Shown: positions 15,501-30,500 of the stretch, one piece after another
How positions within the stretch are numbered: the stretch's first letter is position 1
Layout of the letters: every line of letters begins with the position of its first letter
Source of the DNA: Tetrahymena thermophila SB210
Taxonomy: Eukaryota; Ciliophora; Oligohymenophorea; Hymenostomatida; Tetrahymenidae
Direction: 5' to 3'
Assembly (NCBI RefSeq): GCF_000189635.1
Contig: NW_002476361.1
Span: 310,001-374,000 of the forward strand
DNA: 64,000 nucleotides
Position numbers and translations under genes: made by a program
The notes under the pieces: model-generated
The model's database searches: none
Seen by the model: the letters and a program-made list of their open reading frames with translations, nothing else
What the model was told of the DNA's origin: nothing

Positions 15501-18500
15501 TATGGATTAACTTAAATAGATTCCCCATAAATGCTAGTCAAAGGAAGAAAAAGAGTTGAAGTCAACTTTAATTTTACTAATTCTAATTTTATTCCCAACT
15601 AAGGTGCAATTTAAATTATATTCCCATCAAGAATACCTTCTATTTATTCTCATTGCAGAAGTTCTATTACTGTTGGATCAGGTCTATATTCAAAATCTGG
15701 TCCTTATGGTAATGTCGGTTGTCTTGTTCAAGAGAAAAATTCATGGGTAATCTATGGATTTGGTGATATAAATCCTCTAACCAACATTAAAATTCAAGGA
15801 ATTATTGATCTGCCAAACGATGGTAATGCAGGATATATAGGAGATTTAGATGTTATAACTTATGGAAGTCATGAATATGATAATATTTTTAACAAAGGTA
15901 GGATAATAGATAAGAGTCTAGCACTTCCAAATAGTGGATTTACTATTGATAACTTTTAAACGAAGCAAATTGAAGATATAGATCTATTACATATTGAGAC
16001 TAAAATTTTAAGAAATGCCTATAGGGTAAAATCTATTAATATTTTATAAATAATTATTTTAAAAATAAAAATATTTAATTTAGACACCTTTGACTTTTAA
16101 ATTTAAAATTGATAACAATATATTTGCGAATAAAGGAAGAATTAGAATGATGTTTTATCAATACTCTTAATTGTCATTTAATGATAATATTGGATATTCT
16201 TTTTAATATTACTCTACAAGTTAGTATGTTTGCAGTATTTAAGTTGTAACTACTTAAGAGAACTATGGCTGTAAGGTGGAGTCAATTACATTAAAAGACC
16301 AAGGGTTTAATTAAATATACTATCTTTTTTAGATGATTCCTAATAGCGATTTATTGTCAAACATAGACTATCTTTTTACTTTAACTACAATAGATGGAAA
16401 TGGATAAGATGAAGGCCTAACTTTTCCAAATTCTGGTTTACCTTACAAAGTAAATCATATTTATTGTTTTAAATAAAAAATAAATAAATTTTAATAAATT
16501 TGAAAAGATTGATGTATCTATGTCAGTTTAAGAGCCACAAAGTGACAACGATTACACTCTTCACTAACATTTATATTACCAGGTTTATGGATAATCATTT
16601 GCATATTTAAAGTTTACTAGCTATATAACTTTGAAGAATGAGATGAATTTATTTATTTTAGAATTTTAACCAGGATAAACTATTAGAAATGATGATACCT
16701 TAATAATAGAAATCCCAACAACCTCTATTGATATGTAATAAAATTTATTTGCAGATGATGGAGGTTTGAATTTGTAAAATTAAGATATTATTTTAAATGA
16801 TATAATTGATATGTCTCTAACATATCCAGACCCAACTATGGAATGTAGAATTTCAAGAGGACTCTAAATTAAAGGTTATCCATTAAAATTTTTGTGTAGT
16901 AACTTTAAATCTTCAGGTAAGTTAAGAGATATTAATCCAAATGATATAATGAAAGTTGCATTTAATATTTAAAACCCTGATGTTTCTTCCAATCATTATT
17001 CGATCCCTGTATAAATATATATTCAAAGAAATTATTAAAATGCTTATGAGAAAATTCTCTATGATTTAGTGGAAAATGCCTTTTATATTCACTTTTGGAG
17101 TAAATTTTTAAAGAATTATTTTAATGAGTTTATTTAATAAATTAAATAAAATAGATCCTTCCACAATTACTGGAGTTAATGGTGATTTTAATGTTGGTCC
17201 TTTAACAAAAACAGTTTGCAATATTCTAACTGATTTTAAATTTAGAGTAAGGAATAGCCAGAATCTTGTAAGCAAAAATGAGGACGCTTATATTTTAAGA
17301 TTCAATTTTGAACTAAGAGATGATGATTATCTTCATAAAAAAAATTGTGCTTATGTGATTACAGGAAGTCTTCCTATTGAATGCGCAGTCTTGCCAAATC
17401 TTAGAGCTTTTATAGCCTGGCCTCATCCAACTAACGATTTAGTAGCTTCTCTATAAATATAAACGACAGATAATAAATGGTTAACAAGTTTCTATAGAGA
17501 ATAAAACGATATTAAAAGATAAATTATTGGGTATGCTTGCTATATTAGAGAACTTTGGAGTGAAAAAGTTATATACTAAGATTTATACCCTGACTTACAA
17601 CCAAATAGACTAGATACTGTTTATTTCGATCTCAAATTTAAAGATAACGATTATAATTATGCAAATGAGAAATTGGATTTTATTATGGAAGTAATTAATT
17701 TATATTATTGAAATTATATTAACTATAATTTTTAGTAAACTTTTATAAACTTAAAAATAGATAATTAATGAATTTTTTTAAAAAAAAGGTAACTTCCCCT
17801 TATTGGTTTTATACAGATAGAGTAATCATATCTTTTCCTGCTAATATTGGATGGGTATTGGTAGGCGAAATGTGCTTAGAAAGTCCTGGCTCTGAAATCT
17901 AAATCACCTAATGTTGGTTTGTAAGTAACTCAGGCTAAATCCAAGCATGGATTGATATAGCTCACAGAGTAACATAAAAATTATCTATTATTTTTATTTT
18001 AAACATTTATCTAAATTTAAGGATAATTATGTCAATGGAGACTAAAATTCAAGATAAAAACTTTTCATAGAATCTCATATGGAAACATTTTATATTCCAT
18101 CAAATTCAGTATTAAATCCTAGTTTTAATTCATTTATTGTGTCATTCTATCAATGGTCTAGACATCCTTCAATGTAGCCAAGTCCTTGGCGTAGTAATCC
18201 TCCTATCACTCTTGATCCATCAACAGAATAGTATACATGCTTCACAAGCAGTGCAACTATGAGATCAGGAGAAAGTTTTGCAGAATCTCCAAATTAGACT
18301 TGGAACATTTCATGGTAAAGTGAATAAAATATAGAATTTGACTATGAATACCACAGGTAAAAAACATTATTTAAATATTCATAAGCAACATTTTCGATAA
18401 AACTTTTTTTCAATAAAAATTGATCTATTAATTGAGGTAACTTAATTTATTGATTTTATCAAAAAAAAAAAAAAATCTCAAATTAAAAACATTTTATTAA

Positions 18501-21500
18501 GATAAAATGAAGCTACTTATAAAAAATTTATAAATATATACCTTAATATGAATCTAAACAAACTTAAACTCATAAAGATTGTAATGTTGGTTTATTTTTT
18601 AGTTAATATTCTAAATTTTTTTATATCATTTTAGAAAGTAAATTTAAATCATAAAAAATCACAATATGGGTGGAATTTTTAAATAAAGCAAAGTAAATAA
18701 TGTAATAATAAATATTTAACTTGCATTCAGATTTTTATCATCATTAATTAAAATATAAGTATTTTCTAAGAAAAAATTAATTAATTAATAATATTAAGTT
18801 ATCAGTTCATTCTTATTATTTAAAAAAATACACTGATAATTAAGGATTTATTAATTTAATTTAACACTCCAACTCACAACTTCCTTTTTTTTGAAGGGGA
18901 TAGTTTATTTTGAAGATACTTTATAAATTTTATATTTCTAAATTATTAGGTATTTAGATGAGTTTGTTCCTTGTTTTAAGACACAAAGAGCTCCTATAAA
19001 AATGGATATTTATTTGCCTACAACTTTAAATAATTTAAAAGGATCATAAAACTTTCATATATTTGATTTTTATTATGGAAATGATGTTATAATTCCAACT
19101 CCAATAGAGATAAAAGATTATGTTTAAGATAAATTAATATGTTGGGTAAATAATGATCGAGTCAAATGCCAGAACGACGATTTAAACAAGAAAATTAGGC
19201 TCTATTTCTAAACTTAAATTGATGCAAATAATATAATGTTTATCTTCATTACAGCTCATGATACCAATGATATAACTAAAGAAGGATTTAGCTATGTAGG
19301 TAATTAATACCAATACAAGTGGTTGTATGAAATTTCATAATATAGAGGTTAAACTTATTATGGATATACAGAACCTTTTCCTATTATGTATAACACTGAC
19401 GGAGGTATTAAATGTCCCCATAGAGGAATTGAAGATGGTAATATATAAGATAGTTCTACTCAAATACCTAATCATATTACTGCACATTGGTTTTGGTTTA
19501 GATTTGCAAGGCCTGATATTTTAGGAATTACTTTTAATTTCAAACCTAGGGATTATGAAAACAGAGATGTTTATTCTTAAAATTTTTTTATGGGGCTTGA
19601 AAGTGGTGCTTAGTATCCTTGTTCAAGAGGATTATCTGGAGGGTAGAAAAATAACATTAGATGTATTTACGAAAAAGGTGATAAAACAGGATTTGGTATA
19701 TCTCATCGTATTCATATATTTGATTTTAACTATTAAGTTGGTGTAAATGAAGTTTTTGGTTTACTCTTTGATTAATCCGATATTTAACTGAAATTAACTG
19801 TTGAAGCATGGGGTGGGTAAGCTACTTTTAATCAACCATACGGAAATTATTTTATGGGTTCTTTGCTTTTTGATGCGTAATATTACTAAATTTTCCTTAT
19901 AAAATAATAAAATATAATAAAAATAAATAATAAGATGGTTTTCAACAATTGACACCCTATGTAAGGTACCTAATTCTTGCACTGATTGTGACAACACATA
20001 AAATGACTGTAACTATTAAGGTATAGATTACATGGTTCCAGAGAAACCTGCTTTTATGGATTAAAATATTTTGCATTTTTTTAATGCATGTTAAGTTGGT
20101 ACCTAAAGCACTGTAATTGTAGAAATAACACTTTAAAGTAAATTTTTTTAAAATTGGATTGATAAAAGACATAATTTATTTAATATCTTTTTATATTTAT
20201 ATAGGCAAAAGTTAATTTGATTCAACGTATGTTGAAGTATGCTAAGTTGATCCATAATATCATGTAAAAGATATGTTCATTTATGAGAAATACGAATGGA
20301 ATTCTAATCCTGCTTAGAATGAGTATACTAAAAAAGCTTATTTGTATTATGACTTTAGTGATGGAAAAGTGAATAAGTAATTGATATAATTATTTTTTTA
20401 ATTTACTTATATTTTGATATAAAAGCATAAAATAAAAAAATTCTTTAGATAAAATAACATTATCAAACTCAGAAAAAAATTCTTTTTTTTATTTTATTCC
20501 TTTAAAAAACTAGAATTGGAATTGGATATATAAAATGCAAGCACTACAATAATTCGATAAAAACTTATTATTAATGTGGTGATTTACTTAATAGCCGTTT
20601 AAGACTTTAAACTAGGTTTGAAACTTATACAAATAAGATATGTGAGAATAGGGTTGGATCATAGCTAAATGTAGATTGCTCATCTCCTTCTATTTTCGCA
20701 AATGAATATATTGCTGAAATTCATACTATTGATATTAGCTAATATAATAATGATTATGACTTCAAAATTTTGAAATTTCATGAAGATACTTGGGTAACTC
20801 TTGCCGTTAGGTTATTTGATGTCCATAACAATGCATTCAAAACTCCTTACTATGATTCTGTATTAACTTTTAATTATGATTCATTCTTGAACATTCCTAA
20901 TTTTGGAATTCCATCAGAATGTTATGTAGTAGAAGGTTTAAGAATGTCAGATAGAAGAATGCTTGGTGAAGAGCCATTGTGTTAAATTTTACCTAATCCT
21001 AATAATCCTTCTCCTTTAGCATTTATATTTAAAATCACTAATTGGGATACTATAGTAACTAATGAGTATGTTAGAATCTTATTTAAGCATCATGTCATGC
21101 AATATGTGTATAAAGTACACGATATTCCAGATCATTCCCCTTTTATAATGAATATTTATGCAAATAATGAAGCTTATGGGGATGGTAAAAATGGACATAT
21201 GAACTCAAGAAAATGGGTTAATCCTTATAACTTTTACTTTTGCTGGAATATTAATCATTAATTTGTTGTACTTGACTTCAATCATTATGGTACTGATACA
21301 GTTTTAATTACTTAAGCTTAGGCTAATTCAAACGTAAAACATTTAATTATTAAAAATTTGTAGTAATTTACTTTTTTTTAGTAAAAGATTTTTTTTTTAA
21401 ATATTCAAGAAATTTAAATCTTTTAAAAATTTTTTTAAAAAACCAATTTATACTTTTAAATTCAAAATAGGTTTCATTTAATTTAAACACTAATTATTGC

Positions 21501-24500
21501 AGCTATAGTTAATGTATCGAATTAGCTTTCTTAGGTTTGTAAGATTATGCTATGGGAAGTACTATTACAATTTAGTGGTATGTTAATGATGTTATAAGTA
21601 CTTGTGTTGATTGGGCAGATTTCAGAGCTAAAGGTGCACATAGTTGGACTTTATGCTTTGATTAACATAAGTAATGTTTATAAAATGGTAAGTTTTTATT
21701 TATTTTTACCTTATTTAATATTTTATTTTAATTGTAAGAATGGAATACTGGGTAGGTTCTTAAATTTAGAGTTATATTTAAAGATGTTTTAATACCATTA
21801 GATAGAAATTATTGGTGGGTCCATATGAGATTATATGAAAAAACAACTTTTTAAAGATACTCAGGATGGTGTGCTCATGAAGGTTGGGAGTTTATGTGCT
21901 AAAATGATGAATGGATAAATTAGTTTGAAGTAGGAAGCTAGTTATCAGTCAATATTTTGTCTTTGTCTTATGACTCAATCACAGAAATAGATTTTACTAT
22001 AACATAAATATATGAATCTATAGGTTTAGATGTTAATGTGAATAGAATTTTAATTATGGAATTCAATGGACCAGATTGGCTTGACAATCCTATCTATGGA
22101 ACATAATATGATTTATAAGAAATTAATTGTTTATGTGGTGTCAATACATAATTTTTAACTCCTTAAATATGTGTAAAAAGAAATAGAAGAATTGTCTCAG
22201 GAAGGATTTATGATCCAGTTATTCTTTTTTATTTCTCAGCACCTAAAGGTAATTATTTTTAAACAAATATATTTATATTTATTTACTCAGTCAAAAATAA
22301 ACTTATGATGAATCCTTTTATTTTATTTTAAATTACATTTATTTTTTATTTACTAAAAGGTTCTACTGTCAGGTGCTCTGTCCCAGAAATTATGATATAA
22401 CCTCAAAACGGTGCACCAAGTCCTAGAAAACTGAAATTCAAAATTATTCGTCCTTCTATTTATGAATGGTATGGAAAAAATGGGGAATAGTATAATTCAA
22501 GGGTAAAATCTGAGTATAATTTTACGCCTATTCCTAATAGCTCTACTTCTGATTTGAATTTAGTTTCTAATCCCTCTGTTTTTTACTAAGATAGAACTAC
22601 TACAGAATTATTTGTAGGTTACTATGATTTATAGATTTCTAATATTAAAAATCTAAACACTCCATATGTTTACATAAGACATGCTTAGATTGGTCCTTTA
22701 ATGACTTCTGAATTTTGTGAGGATTAAAGTATTTGGGATCCTTAATACACTAAAGTTTATAATTAACATACAAAATTAATTATATGTAGAAGAATTAGTT
22801 CATAAACCACAAATGCAGTAATTGGAGCAGGAAAGTATTATATAAATATTATTTACCTAATTCATTTTAATTAACAACATTTTTATAAATAAATAGAAAT
22901 CTTTATTTTGAACAATGGAAATCTCAAACAAATTCAGATTATTTCTATAATGTGTATGTTTACTAAAATTAAGATCTAAAATAGTAAAAATAATCTTCTT
23001 CTATACCAAACAACTAATTTTAACCAATCAAAGCCTCATCTTTTATCGTTGATCACTTCTTCTACTCATATAATAAATCTTCAGATTAATCAATAATAGC
23101 AATATAAATTGGTTTAAGGGGATTTTTATGGAGAGAAATAAGAGATGGAGGAAGAGTTGAAGTATATTTGCTTAGAGTTCAAGTTACTGGAATAACATCA
23201 GGTAAATTTTATTTAAGAGTAAAAGAAATTAAAAAATTAAATAATTAAAGCTTGCTCTGCTAGAATTGAAAAAGAATTTTAACATATCTTATGGTGTTAT
23301 GTAGACAATAGAAATCCTGATTATTGGATAATAGTTGTTAACAATCTATTCACCGAAATACAAACAAATAATTTTTTGAATATTTATTTCTCAATGAAAA
23401 ACCCCTCAGGATATACAAATAGGTTTGTGTAATATACAGCTAAATTTTATTACAATTATAAATCTGATAGAGACTATAAAGTTTAACTCTAAGATTAATT
23501 TACTCAAAATACATTTGATTTCTCAGAAATTGATAAAGGATATTCTAGAATTGCTAATACAATGTCTCGCTTTTATGGCTTCAAACCCAAAATTTTTATA
23601 AATAAAAGATATGAATAAAGATTTTATACTAAATATATGACACATAAAGTATGGCTTTCAAGAAAAGAGTAAAATAAAATTATTTGCTAAATTTATTTTA
23701 AATTAACAAAATAAGAAATTTCTTCAATAAAATTAGAATATAAAAGCTCATTTTATTTTTTCTAATATTTAAATAATTTTTTTAGGATTATTACAAACGA
23801 AGAATGCTTAGAAAGTGGATTTGATTGTAATACCTGTATGGATGTTAGAATTAGAGAGTATGATCCTGTTATCCTGCAAAGATATTAGTAAATAATAAAA
23901 TTTTTCATTTAAATTTTAATTTAAAAATTAATAATATTAAGTGAAATAGAAATTAGAAGCAGATCTTGGTTAGGTAATGGATTTAGGATTGATTAACCTA
24001 CTCTAAGGTTCTTTAAAGTAGGCTCAAGATTAGAAATCATTATATCTGCGAGAACAACAAATATACATATTGGTCTATGGAAATAGAATAATCCTTATAA
24101 AACAGGACATATGCTTGTTTATGATTTTGCTTAAGATGTGTATTAATTAAAAACAAGTTATTTTCATTTAAAATAAAAATATTATTTTTATATAATTAGA
24201 AAAACCATGTAAAACAATGATCATCAGTCTAATACAAAATACAATGATTACTCAACAGATAAATAAACAGATGAACTAAGATTATAATATTTCTATTTCA
24301 CTAACTAAATACATAATTAAATTACTTCATTTATTATTGGAATGTTTGTTAAAAGCGGTAGCACTGTGGATTATCCAAGAATATATTTTGAGTTAAAATT
24401 CCCTATTTTGAAAGTAGCAAATATTCCAGGAGCTATTCATGGCAAAATAATCCCATGTTAAATTTCTTTGGTTTTAGAATCTCAAAACCCTAATAGAATC

Positions 24501-27500
24501 AATTCAGCTCGATGCAGAGTTTTTGATATTAACAGTATTCCATTAATTTTAACAAAAATAAATTTAAAAATATATTTTTTTTGAAATTAGCTCAATCTTA
24601 TTAAGGTTTAATGGTTAGAATTGAGGAAGTTAATTAATTTAGTCCTTAGTCTTTATTGACATTTGCCTTTGATGATTGGCTTCTACCTGACTCTACTAAT
24701 GGTTACACTCCTATAGATATCGAATTCAACCTTTATAGAGCTTACACGCCAACTACTGCCTCTCTTTAATACTCCAGATATTATCTACTTCTAAAAGAAA
24801 TGATCTTAGTAGATGGAATAAACACCTAAATTTGGAATAATACTGTCATTCGTAAATTAAAATTCAAAAAACTAACATATTAATATTTTCATAAAAAAAA
24901 TTAGCTCCCGTATAATTAAAATCTCCTAATAGCTATGTTTATGGAACAAAAAATGTTGAATATAGCGATAATATAATTAATTCTTGGCCTTAGCCTACTA
25001 CAGGTTATTTAGATACTTGGGGGCTGCAAAATACTGCTGGATAAAAGGTTTATTTTTTATATTTTTATTAATTTTATTTACTTTTTAATTGAATTTTAAG
25101 TTTTATTTTACCTAAATATTTTAAATAAAAGATGCGATTAATATTCACTGATGGTTTAATTGGTGGAGATAATACGCCTGATTCAATGAGTTATTTCGAT
25201 GACTATGGTTAGCTTTAGTTACTATGGTTTAATAGAAAAACAAGGTCCGCTTATATATCTGCTCCAAAAAGAGACAATAATACTAATTCAATTAAAATAT
25301 CTATTAAAAATGCAGTTAACCCTTATCCTTATTAAAGAGACACTTGGAATTTAAATGGAAAAATAGATTATCAATTATTCATGGGTTAATATTGGAATTT
25401 TGATGGTGATGGATTTAGATAGACAGATATAGGTATCATAGACTTATCTTCGAATGTTCAATGGTCTTAATTTATTAAAAGCGTTCCTTTATTCAATATA
25501 GATCTTACCAAGTCCCATCTTGTAAATATTTAGTTTATTTTATACATTTATTTATTTAAAACATTTTACTAAAATAAAAAAAAATATTAGACTGATGTCC
25601 TTCCTACATATAACTATGCAGCTAATTAGAGTATAACTATGAGATTTAGAATAACACATTAAATGAGCAAAGCTGAAAGAGTAAAAAGACAATTAACTAA
25701 TGTTGTATTTGATTTTACATAAGGAGTTAAGTTTATTCATAAATGCTACATATAAAGTGAGGGTCAGAAATAAAATGTATTTATTTATAGATATGTAGAC
25801 TGCTAAATAGGTTTCAACAATAATAAATATTATGTCAATTTAATTGGGATAGCAAATTGGGAAGATACAATCCCTTACTAAATGTTTTTATAAATATAAA
25901 CAGACTAAGATAGCATTGCTTATTAAATATTAACTTATTCGTAAAATGGAGAAGTTGAGTTTTTCAAATAAGTTATTGTCCCATCAACATTATTTAGCAA
26001 AATTCATAATACTTTTAATTATTTTACATTTATTGAGGGAAAATATATTTCTGATTATCATGAATTAGCTTAAAGAAAAATATTTGCTAATAGTGCTATT
26101 AATACTACATGGAGATTAAGATTTAGATTTATTTTAGATGTTACACTCAATTATAAGTAAACTACAATATTTGTTGATCCTATGACTAATGCAGATTATT
26201 TACAAATTAATTTACCTTCATCTCTAACTAATGGTTATATTTAAAGTGATCCAAGTTAATGGTTAATGTGCTATTTTATTCCTGAAATATCTTTATATGA
26301 TAAATTAGGTAAAATGAAGATTTTTTTATTTATTTTTTAAATTTCTTTCAAACAAATTTAAAATTCATAGTTAGTCTAAAAAATAAATTTTTTAATTAAA
26401 AAAAAAGCATTACCTTTATATTCTAAATGTAAAGTTGAAACTAGCGCAAATCCATACTATTATGTTCTCACAGCACCTAGAGATACTTTAGTAAATGGTC
26501 AAACTTATGTAGTTCACATATCAGAGAAGAGAATTTAAGGTGCCTCTTTCATTCTTCCTGGAGCTCCATAAAGATCTGAGTTCATTTGGTATTGCTATAG
26601 TCCTTTTGCAACAACAACGCCATCTTATGATACTTTTATTACAAGGATAACAAATAGATTCAAAAAAGCTAAAATTAATCATTTAACTACTACTTCAGAA
26701 GACTATGATGTTGCTGAAATTACTTTCACCCCTTCAGTCTCTCTTAATCGAATGTCAGAGTCATATTTCTTGATTGAAATAGATAGTATATATTTCTAAA
26801 AAATTGGTTTAAATTATGAAGATTTTGATATAATAAATTCATATAAAAGAGATGGATTACCTGAATTTATTAATGGAAATGATCATTCTTATTTAATAGA
26901 ACCTCCTTTCTCAAGTGGATTTTCTTTAATCAATTTTGGTTAGCATAGTAATTTCTATGCAAATATTATGATCAATCATGTTAATGGATAGGATTTGAAT
27001 GCTGATTAATAATACATTTTCAAAATTCCTATGATTAGAAACCCTGCAAATTAGCATTCTTCTCTTTCTTATAAAATTTCTACAATTTTCATCAGTAATA
27101 AAGATATGAGAAAACAAATTTTAGATGAATTTTGGTTCATTAATCATGCGTATGTTGACACAGTACATACTGATATGACAGATGCTAACTTTAAAATAAA
27201 TTCCTTCAACGATTATGTACTATAAAATACTATGGATTTAAGTGTTTAGTTTAATTATGATATAGGTCCACCTTAAAGAATTCTTTTAAAATGGGATAAT
27301 AATAATGATATTGCAATTGATAGGAAGCAACTAATGGCAATTTAAATCTCTGGATGTAAGGTTGAAGTCTTTGATAAAATATATTTGATTATGGTAACCC
27401 CTTAATCTTTTTAATAATCAGCATGGTCTATCATGAGTTTAGGAACTAATTTTTAATCCAATACTTACTCAGTTTAATACGGGTTTTGGTTTATATACAT

Positions 27501-30500
27501 AACTAATAAATCATTAACTTAATATTATCATAACCCCCAGCAGAAATAGCTCAAACCATTATTAGATCTTACTCCTAAAACATTTGTCTAAAAAATAGGA
27601 TTTGAAACAATAAATAGTGTTTGCCTTTACAGATTAATTATTTCTACACCAAGTTAAGTTCCTATTGGAGGATATATTGAAATAAATCTATCTAATGAAC
27701 TAGATGGATTTGAACCTTACTGTTATACTTACTCAGAATTCAAGTAAGTTGACTCAACAAACCCTAAGTAAGTTAAATATGGGCCTCTTGAATGCCAAAT
27801 GCTAAATTCTAAATAATATGTAATAAAAGGGTTTAACAGTTTTATTGCATCTACAAATATAAATGTAGACTTATATCTTAAAAATGTGAATAGTGGATCT
27901 GTGGTCAACCTTTCAAATGTTAGTATATATGGAACATAAAATTCTTAAAGCATAATAGCAATTTCCAAACCTGTACCTTAGGTAACAATTCTATCTAGTA
28001 ATCCAGGAATGAGTTAGTTTGAAATATTAGATAGAGTTAGTTATCCTATTTATGCAAAAGAGTGGTAAAAATTAAATTTTGTTTTTACTTTGAGATCAAA
28101 CAATTTACTGATTAATTAAAACTACAAATTAAAATTTAATCTTCCATCTGGCTGGATAAATGCAATCGGAACAAGAATAGAGTTAAAAGGTAGATATAAA
28201 AAAAACGATTCACCTATCATGACAGACGATACTTACCCATCACCTCCTTATAAATACAAAGATTGGACTACTTCCAAGCATAGCTTAGAAGGAGATAAAC
28301 TAGTATTTGATATTAATGTAGATGATCCTTTATTAAATCACTATTCCATTAATAATTAAACCGAGTATATTTTTTCAATTGAATCTTAAAGAGCAGATAT
28401 AGCTAATTAGGAAGGTCTTTTAAATGCTGATAGAGGTTTGTATAATTTTTATCTGGATGCATACTAAGACAACAAACTGCTTGAAAGAACTTATAATGAA
28501 TATTACGTAAAACCCAGAGAAGATGTATCTGATACATTTAGAGTATAAGTTTTAAATACAGGTGCAGGATAAAAGACAGCAATTAGATTTAGTTTTACAA
28601 TGAATTATGATAAAGCTGTTCAGGGTGACTAAGTTTGGATTGAATTTTAAACATTTGATAGGTTAAATAAAGTATTTAAAAATGATCTTGGGTTAGGTTT
28701 TAGCGATATTTCAGATAAAATAGATTGCTAAGAGAGATTTGGATTTCATAAAATATCAAACTAAAGAATTGTGTGTTATATTTTTAAAGGAAACTAAAAT
28801 TTATTAGCACCAAAAAGAGGAACTCCTGTTCTAATAAAAATTTTAATCTAAAAAGATATTCCAAGCACAGAATTAGTTGATTTTTGGATAGCTTATGCAG
28901 AAAATCCAATTACTGTTGGATAAGTTGCAGGTATTAAATTGAGCGTTAGAAGAGATTGTAGAGATGATAGCCCGCATTTTAATTGTATTCTCTATCACGC
29001 TGAGCACTAATATTATGTAACACAATCAATACCTCTTAGCTAATATTCTTCAAATGGAGCTTTCTCTGCAAATTCAAATATTGTAACTCTTACTGCTTCT
29101 CATACATTCACTATTAAATCATCAGTTGATATACAATCAAATTAATACATACTAATTTAATACCCTTCTAACCATAAAAATCAAAATACCTGCTTATCAT
29201 TAGTTGGAGAGTGTTTAGAATTTCCTTAGTATAACTGGGTATTTACTAAATTTATAAATTTTAATTTATTTCTAAAATTTGAAAAAAATTTTATTAAAAC
29301 ACCTTATTATTTGAAAGACCAAATGTCATCCATCCCCTTAAAATTTATAACATCAAAATAACTTAATTAATATATTTAATCTTTCTTACTGTTTGTATAA
29401 ATAATATTTTTATTTTTGAAATAATAGGTTTTATTTAAACCAAGTGCTTTAATCAAAGCAGGGTTAGATACTTCAATAAAGTTGGATAATATGATAAATG
29501 GATGGCATAGAAGAAGTCCTTCTCCAGATAATTATTTCCTTCTCTAGGTATTTGATAATAACGGAAATATAGTTTAAACTTTTAAAATTACACATAACTA
29601 TTATGACTATTTTTTGATAAGTAATTTTTTAATTATATAGAGAATACTTTTAAAGATTAATAAAATTTATATTATTTAGATACTTAAGGTTCAATAATTA
29701 ACACTCAAACTTATGACTAAAAATACCATATTAACACACTATTCCTCAAAGAAAACTTTATGAACGTAGCTTAGTTAGACGTACTTAATATGTATATAGA
29801 ATAAGAAATCAACTATTTTAGATTAGATAAGCCAAAGGAAATCTCTAAATTTGATTTAAATTATTGCAATGCTACATTAACTATAATACCTACAACTTTA
29901 AGATTACCCTACCCTCTTAGATATGATTGTGAAGTTCATGAATAATATATACTCCTTATTAGGACAACACATTTCCCGCCGTGGGATTTTACTTTCACCA
30001 AATATAACTTAAGAATTTATTTTAAATTTATTATTGATGGCAAAATACCTCTTATGGATGGAGTTTTGCCTAGATCAGCTAATCCTTTTATACTCTATGG
30101 ATGTGTGGTTCGTTGTGACGATCCCTTAGATTCTAAAAACATTTTATCATGGTCTCATGTAACTTAATCAAACATTCCTTGGGATATATCATATTACAAT
30201 TAGCCTAATTTAAATAACGCAGGATTCTACACATAATCATTTTATTAATGTTAAGCTCACATCAATGATTTAGTTAGCCTTTAGATGATGATTTAGCCAA
30301 ATACTAACTCTTCAACTTGTGACATCAATTAGCTAGTATTTACAGTATCTGATGAGTTCATATATCCTTCTACTCTAACTTTAGATTAGTGTACAATTTA
30401 AGGTAATAAACAAATAATATAAAAAATACAGGAGTAAGTATTAATTTAAATTTCTATTATTTAAAAAAAGGCATTATATAAGCCCCTGTAGATTCATGCT

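Noticed and set aside
17124-17456. Possible 110-residue independent gene
   Set aside because: It is exon 10 of giant gene B read from an ATG inside the preceding intron; phases match the flanking exons.
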